Of a stretch of 64,000 bases of DNA, positions 43,546 through 50,057 are shown one piece after another. Numbering within the stretch: position 1 is the first letter of the stretch; each line of letters starts with the position of its first letter. The stretch spans positions 3,532,001 to 3,596,000 of the forward strand of contig NZ_CP075190.1 in the NCBI RefSeq assembly GCF_020510585.1, written 5' to 3'. This DNA comes from Ferribacterium limneticum. Its GTDB lineage: Bacteria > Pseudomonadota > Gammaproteobacteria > Burkholderiales > Rhodocyclaceae. The notes under the pieces were generated by a model. It saw only the letters and a list, made by a program, of their open reading frames with translations. It had not been told where the DNA came from and did not search any database. A program made the translations under genes and the position numbers.

Positions 43546-43654
43546 TCTCCTTCTCGAAAACGGACTTTACTAAATTCCCCGTGGCACTGTTTATTGGGGG
43601 CACCTCATCACCTCACCTCGTAGAGGCAGTGAAGAAAATGACGAGCCGAATTCG

Positions 43655-43867
43655 ATGACGCTGCATGTGGCGTACTACACCGACAAAAAGCCGGAAGGGA
43701 AAGATATCTACAAGAGGGTTGTTACGTATAAGAACTCAGCGTTCTTTGACGCAATTGCAAAGGAGAGCCGTTCTACTAGCGACTCGGCAGTTGCCAACAG
43801 GCTCAAATGGACAAATATCGCCAAGGCAATTGTCGAGAAGCATCAGCCTGATTGGGCTTCGATTTAA
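43655..43867 (+). CDS. Small hypothetical protein beside the IS3 element
   Basis: A 70-residue product, MTLHVAYYTDKKPEGKDIYKR onwards, with no recognised domain. It begins 48 bases after the IS3 right end and could be a fragment of the gene interrupted by the IS or an independent gene. It overlaps the convergent GNAT gene stop by 4 bases. Confidence 0.35.
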   Translation: MTLHVAYYTDKKPEGKDIYKRVVTYKNSAFFDAIAKESRSTSDSAVANRLKWTNIAKAIVEKHQPDWASI

Positions 43868-44616
43868 GGCGTTGATGCCCGAATGGCGTCGATGAAATAC
43901 CCATTGGTACAACGCCGAAGCCCGAGATATCGTGCCTGGTCGTATTTGGCTTTATCGAAGTAGTAGTTCTTGCTATCGATGACGATCTCTACGACCGGAT
44001 CGCCGACATCGCCATAGAGGTCTTCAAAGAAGAACACCCGCTCACCGAGGTGAACGATGCCATCGGCGGTCATGGCCGCAGCGGGAGTCGCCGTGCAGCA
44101 GGGGCGCGTAGTCTTGTCCCATTTCCACTCTTCCGGGTAGAAGCGAATGGCAGCCTCCACTGGCTTGCTGTCGCTCGGAAGCTGATTGCGCCTCTCAAGA
44201 ATCTGGTAGGCATTGCTATTCGAGCCGTTGCCATCGAGCAGCGTAAATCCCATCGACTGCCAGAAAGGAATTGAAGTGCTTGGCTTACATTCAATGAAGA
44301 GTAGGCATTCATCTTTCTTCTCGGCATTGGCGATGCAGCGTTGAACGAGCTTTCGGCCTATGCCTTTACCGCGCTGGTCATGGCGAACTTGAAGGATGCC
44401 TGGCCGAATCAACCCGCCCCACTGGTAAGCCACTGGAAGCTGGCTTGCCCCATCCACATATACCAGTAAGCGCCCCTCTCGGTGCTTGGCTTCGGTAAGT
44501 GTCCAATTGCAGAGGAAGTTGCCGGGCACTCCTCTGGACTTTTCCTCGCTCAGCCAAGCATGGATAGCTTGAAGGTCAGCTTCTGTCGAACGACGTATCG
44601 ATGAGCGGCCAGCCAT
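43864..44616 (-). CDS. GNAT N-acetyltransferase with C-terminal extension
   Basis: A 250-residue protein. The first 140 residues hold a GNAT domain with the acetyl-CoA motif QVRHDQRGKGIGRKLVQ. About 110 residues follow with an unrecognised domain (EEWKWDKTTRPCC, then VHLGERVFFFEDLYGDVGD). It starts 2 bases after the RHH gene. GNAT toxins (TacT/AtaT) with RHH antitoxins have this gene order, but they are about 160-175 residues, so the long C terminus is unusual. Confidence 0.7.
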   Translation of the reverse strand: MAGRSSIRRSTEADLQAIHAWLSEEKSRGVPGNFLCNWTLTEAKHREGRLLVYVDGASQLPVAYQWGGLIRPGILQVRHDQRGKGIGRKLVQRCIANAEKKDECLLFIECKPSTSIPFWQSMGFTLLDGNGSNSNAYQILERRNQLPSDSKPVEAAIRFYPEEWKWDKTTRPCCTATPAAAMTADGIVHLGERVFFFEDLYGDVGDPVVEIVIDSKNYYFDKAKYDQARYLGLRRCTNGYFIDAIRASTP

Positions 44617-44618
44617 GG

Positions 44619-44810
44619 CTAATCCTTGGATATCTCTTGCTTGGCTTCTTCTGGCGGATAGGCCATCCCATTCCGTCTGAAGTAATCGATGATCAAAAAC
44701 TCAATCATATTGGCCTGGCTACGATGCTCGTGCTCGCAGGCAATCAGCAGTGCCCGCCGCGCATCGTCATCGATACGGATCGTCATTGGGGTAGATGAAT
44801 TCTTGGCCAT
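44619..44810 (-). CDS. Ribbon-helix-helix-type protein, putative antitoxin
   Basis: A 63-residue protein with an RHH-like core (PMTIRIDDDARRALLIACE, then SQANMIEFLIIDYF). The start MAKNSSTP at 44810 is preferred because the longer frame reads through the palindrome at 44842-44858. It is 2 bases upstream of the GNAT gene and is a candidate antitoxin and autorepressor. Confidence 0.7.
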   Translation of the reverse strand: MAKNSSTPMTIRIDDDARRALLIACEHEHRSQANMIEFLIIDYFRRNGMAYPPEEAKQEISKD

Positions 44811-44841
44811 AAGCCGACCTCGAAAATAATGCGTGACGATA

Positions 44842-44858
44842 TATTGCATAGTGCAATA
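44842..44858. promoter_or_regulatory. Palindromic operator of the RHH-GNAT pair
   Basis: TATTGCA-TAG-TGCAATA is a perfect 7-bp inverted repeat, 31 bases before the RHH start codon. Confidence 0.65.
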
Positions 44859-44910
44859 CAAACGCAGTAGAATTTGGACATAAAGCGTATTTCAAACGCA
44901 CTATACACAG

Positions 44911-44931
44911 CTTTGTCCATTCGAGACAAAG
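44911..44931 (+). repeat. 21-bp site upstream of transposase 1
   Basis: CTTTGTCC-N5-AGACAAAG is the most symmetric copy of the family: GCTTTGTC and GACAAAGC form an 8-bp palindrome with a 7-base centre. It ends 18 bases before the transposase ATG, so it could be a repressor operator as well as a binding site of the transposition proteins. Confidence 0.75.
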
Positions 44932-44949
44932 CAAGTCTTGGGTAGCTCT

Positions 44950-46029
44950 ATGTCCGCGCACTTCTGGTTGAAGGCCGAGTCAATTCCTATGACGCTTGAT
45001 GCTGTCTCCAGCCTCAACGACGAACAGGCACGCTACTTTCTGGCCGATATGCGCTGGGGATCTCCCGAAACCATCGTTTGCCCACACTGCGGCGTCATCG
45101 ACAAGCACTACGATATCCGGACCCAGAAGCGTTGGCGCTGCAAGCACTGTGCAACCTCGTTTTCACTCACCAGCGGCACCGTGCTAGACAACATGAAGAT
45201 TGGCTGTCGCCGATTGCTGTTGGCTGTCTTCACCTTCGTAATCAACCAGAAGGGGCTGGCAGCCTTGCACTTGCGCCGGATCATCGGTGGCCAATATCGG
45301 ACCTCGTACACGCTACTCCACAAGCTGCGCGAGGTGATCATGATCGGTCAATCCCAGACATCAAAGCTATCAGGCACCGTCGAGATGGATGGTGGTCATT
45401 TCTCAGGCGTGCCGCGCAAAGGACAAAAGAAAGCGGATAACACCGATAAGAAGGACATCCCCAAGAAATACCAGACCCAACACCGCACCAAGGAAAAGGC
45501 GTCTGATGCAAACCCGTATCACCCCAACCGGCGAATCATCATGGTTCTGCGGGAGAGTTTTGGTGAGCCAGGAAAAGGTGCAAGCAAGACGGTTGTGGCC
45601 GTCTGTAAATCGGAGAACCAGGCTGATATTGACGCGCTGGTGAAAAAATACGTGGAGAAGCAATCGACGCTTCGAACCGACGAACTGTCGGCCTACGGCA
45701 ACGTCAAGCTCATGGGTTACATCCACGAAACCGTCAATCATTCGGAAGAGTTCAGTACCCCAAAAGGCGTCAACCAAAACCAGGCCGAGTCCTATTTCTC
45801 TCGGATGCGCCGTGCGGTCATCGGCGTCTATCACCGCATCACCCCGAAATACATGGTCGACTACGCCATGGAGATTGCCTGGCGCGAGGACATCCGGCGA
45901 ACCAATACCCGCGATCAGCTTTTCTCGCTGGGCAAAGCAACTTTCCGGGCCGGGGTATCGTCGGATTGGTGCAACTACAGCGTGGGTAACAAGCGAAAGG
46001 CTGAGTTGCTGTTTGTTGGCAATGCGTGA
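44950..46029 (+). CDS. IS1595-family transposase 1 (ISXO2-like)
   Basis: A 359-residue transposase. An N-terminal zinc ribbon (CPHC and CKHC, residues about 35-70) is followed by a DDE_Tnp_ISXO2 domain with EMDGGHFSG, RTDELSAY, NHSEEF and NQNQAESYFSRMRR. The start MSAHFWLKAES at 44950 aligns with transposase 2. It shares the same layout with the next gene, but their intervening and loop sequences differ widely. It has no private terminal repeats, so it belongs to the large element. Confidence 0.9.
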   Translation: MSAHFWLKAESIPMTLDAVSSLNDEQARYFLADMRWGSPETIVCPHCGVIDKHYDIRTQKRWRCKHCATSFSLTSGTVLDNMKIGCRRLLLAVFTFVINQKGLAALHLRRIIGGQYRTSYTLLHKLREVIMIGQSQTSKLSGTVEMDGGHFSGVPRKGQKKADNTDKKDIPKKYQTQHRTKEKASDANPYHPNRRIIMVLRESFGEPGKGASKTVVAVCKSENQADIDALVKKYVEKQSTLRTDELSAYGNVKLMGYIHETVNHSEEFSTPKGVNQNQAESYFSRMRRAVIGVYHRITPKYMVDYAMEIAWREDIRRTNTRDQLFSLGKATFRAGVSSDWCNYSVGNKRKAELLFVGNA

Positions 46030-46059
46030 ATTCCAAAAGGCTTTTTTGGCGACCGAAAA

Positions 46060-46111
46060 CTTTGTCCAAAATAGATTACAACAACGGCATCTTTTTCCAC
46101 GGAAGACAAAT
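46060..46111 (+). repeat. Two 21-bp sites between the transposase genes
   Basis: CTTTGTCC-N5-AGATTACA (46060-46080) and CTTTTTCC-N5-AGACAAAT (46091-46111) lie in the 167-base gap upstream of transposase 2. They fit the same spacing as the subterminal sites, with one or two mismatches in each half. Confidence 0.6.
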
Positions 46112-46196
46112 TTAACTTATTGATTTTATTGAAAATATTGTTTGACTACCATATACGCAAGCGCGTACATTTCGCCTCGAAAACGAATGTACGAAC

Positions 46197-47357
46197 ATGC
46201 CATCTCACTTCTGGCTCAGTAAAGGAGCCATCCCACTTACGACCAAACAAATTGCCGAGCTTACGGAGGAGCAGGCATGGTCATATCTGGTCGAATTGCG
46301 ATGGGGAAGTGACGGAAAGCAAATTTGTCCTGAGTGCGGCGTTGAAGATAAACATTACTTTTTGCGAACCCGGAAGCAGTGGCGCTGCAAACACTGCAAG
46401 CACACCTTCTCTGTTACGAGCAAAACTGCCCTGGCTGATAGCAAGCTGCCTTTCCGTGACGTTTTGTTGGCCTTATTTCTATTCTTGGCTGGCCAAAAAG
46501 GGTTGGCTGCTCTGGAACTGCGTCGTCACATCGGCCATACCTACAAAACATGTTTTGCCTTTCTTGGGCGAGTTCGGGACGCTATCCGCAAAACCGTCGA
46601 TCAGACACCTCTCTCCGGAAATGTTGAGATGGATGGTGCTCACTTGTCCGGTTGGCCGCGCAAGGGGCGGAAAATAAAGCCGAAGAAGCAAGATCCGCAG
46701 GTTCCGAAGAGATATGCGGCAAAAGAGCCCGTGGCACCAGAAACAACGAATGACACACCGGAGGCTCAGCACAGAAAAATCCGAAACAAGCGCTATCGTG
46801 GCTTTCATCCGAACCGCCGTATTGTTTGGGCTGCATGTCAAACCACTGGAACCAAAGGCAGAGGGTCTGTAAGAACGATAACTGCCATCATCCATCGAGA
46901 AACAGCCTCGGAAATCGAAGCGCTAACTCAAAAAATGGTGGAAAAAGGTTCAAGGATATGGACCGATGAACTAGCTGCCTACAAAAACCTTCCTCTGTAT
47001 GGGTACAAGCACGAATCAGTGAACCACTCGATTGAGTTTTCTACTGATGACGGCGTAAACGAGAACCAAGCAGAAAGTTTTTTTAGCCGCCTACGTCGTG
47101 CGGAAGAAGGTATCTATCACCGAATTACACCGCATTACATGGCTGACTATGCAGCCGAATGTGCTTGGCGTGAGGAAGTGCGTCGAATGAACACCCTGGA
47201 GCAGATAAAGAGTCTCACTAAGCGAATCTTTGGGGCCGGGGTGTCACAAGATTGGCGTGGCTATAACCGTGGGCATCATCGCAAAGACGAAATTTTGTTC
47301 TGGGTTGGCGACGACCCACGAGAACAGAAAACTCAGAGTCCAATCCAAAGCCAATAA
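46197..47357 (+). CDS. IS1595-family transposase 2 (ISXO2-like)
   Basis: A 386-residue paralogue of transposase 1: zinc ribbon CPEC and CKHC, then EMDGAHLSGWPRKGRK, WTDELAAY, NHSIEF and NENQAESFFSRLRR. It has a longer insert between the first and second catalytic blocks. All catalytic motifs look intact in both proteins. Its 3' end overlaps the convergent accessory gene by 25 bases. Confidence 0.9.
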   Translation: MPSHFWLSKGAIPLTTKQIAELTEEQAWSYLVELRWGSDGKQICPECGVEDKHYFLRTRKQWRCKHCKHTFSVTSKTALADSKLPFRDVLLALFLFLAGQKGLAALELRRHIGHTYKTCFAFLGRVRDAIRKTVDQTPLSGNVEMDGAHLSGWPRKGRKIKPKKQDPQVPKRYAAKEPVAPETTNDTPEAQHRKIRNKRYRGFHPNRRIVWAACQTTGTKGRGSVRTITAIIHRETASEIEALTQKMVEKGSRIWTDELAAYKNLPLYGYKHESVNHSIEFSTDDGVNENQAESFFSRLRRAEEGIYHRITPHYMADYAAECAWREEVRRMNTLEQIKSLTKRIFGAGVSQDWRGYNRGHHRKDEILFWVGDDPREQKTQSPIQSQ

Positions 47358-47872
47358 ACCTCCCGACGCCCCTCCGTAGCCCGCCGTCTTGAGATAACCC
47401 CCTTTTCTGCCATTTCCTCCAGTCGCCTCAGAATTCGTTGGCTTAGTGCGTATCGTTGTTGCCGTGTTTCTTTGGGAATGGCGTACTTTGCGGAAAAATG
47501 CTCAATAAATAGCTTGGTGGGAACAGGCGTCCCTTGGTTGGCAAGCAGAATGGCTATCAGTTCTTTTTTGAACTCTCCCCACTTCAGTCCACCAGTTTTT
47601 GGCGTATTCACGATGCCACGAATGGCTTTCTCCGTAATATTCGGGGCCAGTTCGTTGATCTGCCTATTCGCCTCTTTCATATTGATATCCGCTTCATCTC
47701 TGCACTGTTGTGCAGCGGTTAGACGTTCTTCAATTTCGCGCAATAGCTCTTCATGATGCTGCTTCGCACTTTTAAGTCGAGCAATCACGTCGGTTTGCTT
47801 CTGAAACTCGCCCTTGGCATACGCGTAATCTCTGATCGCGTTTGCTAGCTTATTACTAATGTGCTTGGCCAT
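47333..47872 (-). CDS. Coiled-coil/winged-helix accessory protein 1
   Basis: A 179-residue protein. The N-terminal motif ISNKLANAIRDYAYAKGEF is followed by a long coiled coil (about 20-80) and a C-terminal winged-helix-like domain ending in YWLWIGL. It shares the whole layout with the next gene (ISN-L, IR, AY-KG, coiled coil, WxWxG end). No function is known; position at the transposon end suggests it helps transposition. Confidence 0.62.
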   Translation of the reverse strand: MAKHISNKLANAIRDYAYAKGEFQKQTDVIARLKSAKQHHEELLREIEERLTAAQQCRDEADINMKEANRQINELAPNITEKAIRGIVNTPKTGGLKWGEFKKELIAILLANQGTPVPTKLFIEHFSAKYAIPKETRQQRYALSQRILRRLEEMAEKGVISRRRATEGRREVYWLWIGL

Positions 47873-47906
47873 TATTCAATGCTTGGGCTTGTATAAATAT
47901 GTCATT

Positions 47907-48416
47907 TTAGATGCCTACCCATTGCCACAGGCCTATCTTATTCTTTGCGGTATCGTGCAACCGTATGACGGCTCCCTTCTGCACCAGGACGCGTAGCGGC
48001 TGAACCACCTTCTTCCTGGCGATTTCCCGCTCCTCCTTTGTGCCATACGACCAACCAAGTTCGTCAACAAGCACCATAACGATATCTGGCGTACGTACAG
48101 GACCATCGCTGTCCGTCAAAATGCGAACAATGGTTCTGACAATAGCGCCATGTTTGGAGCCAGATCGAGGGGTACTGCGGATTGGCCGAATATCGTCAGG
48201 ATCTACGGGAAGTTGCTTGGTGATTTCGGCATCGAGCTTGCCGATCCTGGCGAGCAGTTCTTTCTTTTGACGCCGTAGATTTCGGATGCTTTGTCGCAGT
48301 TGCACAAAGTCCGCAACGGACAAAGACTCCTCTTTTTCCAAGGAAGACAGCGTTCCTTTGGAATATGCCCGCTCACGAATGAGCAGGCATAGCGCGTTGC
48401 TTATGTATTTTGGCAT
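47907..48416 (-). CDS. Coiled-coil/winged-helix accessory protein 2
   Basis: A 169-residue paralogue of the preceding protein: ISNALCLLIRERAYSKGTL start, coiled coil (about 40-70), then a winged-helix-like domain ending GLWQWVGI. It is the gene nearest the right terminus; its 5' coding part contains two 21-bp sites. The two accessory genes mirror the two transposases in number. Confidence 0.62.
   Translation of the reverse strand: MPKYISNALCLLIRERAYSKGTLSSLEKEESLSVADFVQLRQSIRNLRRQKKELLARIGKLDAEITKQLPVDPDDIRPIRSTPRSGSKHGAIVRTIVRILTDSDGPVRTPDIVMVLVDELGWSYGTKEEREIARKKVVQPLRVLVQKGAVIRLHDTAKNKIGLWQWVGI
48305..48352 (-). repeat. Two subterminal 21-bp sites, right end
   Basis: Read inward from the right end, 48305-48325 is CTTTGTCC-N5-GGACTTTG, identical outside its spacer to the left-end copy. 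48332-48352 reads CTTTTTCC-N5-AGACAGCG on the plus strand. They lie inside accessory gene 2 coding sequence, 121-168 bases from the terminus. Confidence 0.7.
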
Positions 48417-48449
48417 CCCCTAGTTTTAGCAGAGCTAGAACTAGGGGTC

Positions 48450-48473
48450 TTGTGCAACATGTACATAACAGCG
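48450..48473 (-). repeat. Right terminal inverted repeat (24 bp)
   Basis: This is a perfect inverse copy of 31576-31599, ending CATAACAGCG on the plus strand. Confidence 0.93.
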
Positions 48474-48481
48474 CGTCTGGC
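48474..48481. repeat. Right 8-bp target site duplication
   Basis: CGTCTGGC, identical to the eight bases before the left terminus. Confidence 0.9.
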
Positions 48482-48492
48482 GCTTGGGGGAT

Positions 48493-48543
48493 TTCAATTT
48501 TGGCCGTTTTTTACGGTTGACCGTAGCAAGCCCGGTTGACCGT
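48493..48543 (+). repeat. Dispersed repeat copies 5 and 6, tandem
   Basis: Two cores GTTGACCGT (48516-48524 and 48535-48543) stand 19 bases apart, the first with a full AT-rich arm (CAATTTTGGCCGTTTTTTAC), the second with AAGCCCG only. They sit in the gap between the transposon insertion site and the cinA-like stop. Confidence 0.75.
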
Positions 48544-48561
48544 GGAAGTCCGAAAAACGGA

Positions 48562-49326
48562 TCAGGGACGCCAGACCCAGGTAATTCCCCGACCTTCGAC
48601 TTCGATGCGAATTTCTTCCATCGCTTGGTCGACCAGTTCCGGCGAACCTTCGACGCCGAGTTCGAGATGCTTGCGCTCCTTGCCGACGAGCGAGGGCAGC
48701 GAGAACAGGCGCAGCGTCGGGTAGTCCTTGACGATGCGCTCCATGAGGTCGAGCAGCGCGCTTTCGTAGGCCGTCGGGCCGGTCAGCAGGAAAGCCTTTT
48801 CGACCGTGCCATCGACCGCCTTGAACTGATCCCGATAGAAAGTATCGAGCGCCCATTCGATCATCGGGTGCGCCATTTGCGGGAAACCTGGCACGAAGTA
48901 ATGATCGTTGGCCATGAAGCCGGGGATGCGGTTGAACGGGTTGGGAATTATCTGCACGCCGGCCGGGAAAGTGACCAATTGACGACGCTGGTCGGTGATT
49001 TCTTCGCCAGCGAAACGGGCTTTCAATTCCTCGAAACCTTCGGGATGCAGCGCCAGATCGACGCCGAGCGCCGCCGCCACCGCTTGCCGCGTGTGGTCGT
49101 CGGGCGTGTTACCGATGCCACCGCAGGAAAACACCACGTCGCCGGCCGCCATCGTGCGCTTGAAGGTGGCGGCGAGGCGTTCCCGGTCGTCACCAAGATA
49201 TTCGACCCAGCTCAGGCGCAGGCCTCGCGCGCCGAGCAACTCGGCTATTTTTGCGAAGTGCTTGTCCTGCCGCTTGCCCGACAAAATCTCGTCGCCGATG
49301 ACGACGGCGCCAAAGGTGCGACTCAT
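48562..49326 (-). CDS. CinA-like molybdopterin-binding domain protein
   Basis: A 254-residue protein with a MoCF_biosynth domain (GAVVIGDEILSGKRQDKHF and SCGGIGNTPDDHT), as in the N-terminal half of CinA, but without the CinA deamidase domain. Such stand-alone proteins are annotated as competence/damage-inducible CinA family or molybdopterin-binding; the true role is unclear. It overlaps the EI24 gene by ATGA; longer upstream frames are shadows of it. Confidence 0.85.
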   Translation of the reverse strand: MSRTFGAVVIGDEILSGKRQDKHFAKIAELLGARGLRLSWVEYLGDDRERLAATFKRTMAAGDVVFSCGGIGNTPDDHTRQAVAAALGVDLALHPEGFEELKARFAGEEITDQRRQLVTFPAGVQIIPNPFNRIPGFMANDHYFVPGFPQMAHPMIEWALDTFYRDQFKAVDGTVEKAFLLTGPTAYESALLDLMERIVKDYPTLRLFSLPSLVGKERKHLELGVEGSPELVDQAMEEIRIEVEGRGITWVWRP

Positions 49327-50057
49327 TGTCTTTCTCCCTCGATGGTAACGACGGCGCCGTGACGCGACCGGCGCAGCGCTTCCAGCCCGTAATGAACAAA
49401 TGACAGCGCGGCCAGCGCCGGCACCAGCAGGCCAACGAGCGGAATGTGGGCGAGCAGCGCCATGGTCAGGCCGAGCATGAACAGCGGCGTTTTCTGGCCG
49501 GAGCGGACTTCCTGCCACTCACCGACTGTAGCGTGCATCGACAGGGCGTCGTAGGCGAAAGTCCGGCGATTCAGCCAGCCCATCAACAGTAGCGGCACGA
49601 GCAGCGAGAAACCAGGAATCAGCCACAGCGGAATTGTGATCAGCCAGCCGACAATGAACAAAATCGAGGCCAGAACGCTGTTGACCGCCGCCGCGACAAA
49701 ACTGTCCTTGCCCATCGCCGCGACATCGCGATATTCGGTTTCCGACAGGTGCTTGAGCATCAGCGGCATGATGACAATGGCCGCCAGCAGCGAGGCCGTC
49801 AGGTAGGCGACGGCGAAGATCGCCATCCAGCCGCCGAGGTAAGCCAGGATGTGCGCCACCCAGACCAGGCCCCAGCCGACGAGCAGGGTCATCGGCGGGT
49901 AGTCCATCATCTGCTGCACCATCCAGCCCAGCCCCCAGACGGCGAGCGCGACGGTCAGCAACAGAGAGAATAGCGCCGGGGTCAGGACATAGAGCCAGAC
50001 CTTGCCGCTTTTGAGGTTGGCGAAGGTTCGCGCCAAGGCCAGCATGACGTCACCCAT
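49323..50057 (-). CDS. EI24-domain integral membrane protein (CysZ-like)
   Basis: A 244-residue membrane protein with about four long hydrophobic segments of the EI24/CysZ family. CysZ proteins move sulfate, but this group in betaproteobacteria is not functionally assigned. The start MGDVMLALARTF at 50057 overlaps the end of hrpA by eight bases (ATGGGTGA). Confidence 0.85.
   Translation of the reverse strand: MGDVMLALARTFANLKSGKVWLYVLTPALFSLLLTVALAVWGLGWMVQQMMDYPPMTLLVGWGLVWVAHILAYLGGWMAIFAVAYLTASLLAAIVIMPLMLKHLSETEYRDVAAMGKDSFVAAAVNSVLASILFIVGWLITIPLWLIPGFSLLVPLLLMGWLNRRTFAYDALSMHATVGEWQEVRSGQKTPLFMLGLTMALLAHIPLVGLLVPALAALSFVHYGLEALRRSRHGAVVTIEGERQ

Larger units (their letters stand above)
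42360..43607 (-). mobile_element. IS3-family insertion sequence (IS407-group-like)
   Basis: A 1,248-bp element with terminal repeats TGAGGTGCCCCC at both ends (plus a matching AGTGCCA further in) and two overlapping-frame genes orfA and orfB. The bases outside the ends (CGCC left, TCAC right) differ, so no target duplication remains. Confidence 0.9.
31576..48473. mobile_element. 16.9-kb IS1595-like transposon with two transposases
   Basis: The segment is bounded by perfect 24-bp inverted repeats (31576-31599 and 48450-48473, beginning CGCTGTTATGTACATG) and flanked by 8-bp direct repeats CGTCTGGC. An 8-bp duplication is the known hallmark of the IS1595 family, and two ISXO2/IS1595-type transposases lie near the right end. 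The inside is visibly more AT-rich than the flanks, uses different codons, and lacks full copies of the dispersed chromosomal repeat. It carries about 20 cargo genes and a secondary IS3-family insertion. Boundaries are seen directly; mobility by these transposases is inference. Confidence 0.88.

Noticed and set aside
31576..48473. Tn7-like or integrative conjugative element
   Set aside because: No tnsABC, integrase, tRNA target or conjugation genes are present. The 8-bp duplication and IS1595-type transposases fit a transposon better.
31576..48473. Composite transposon built by the IS3 element
   Set aside because: Only one IS3 copy is present, inside the cargo, and its ends do not match the element's ends.
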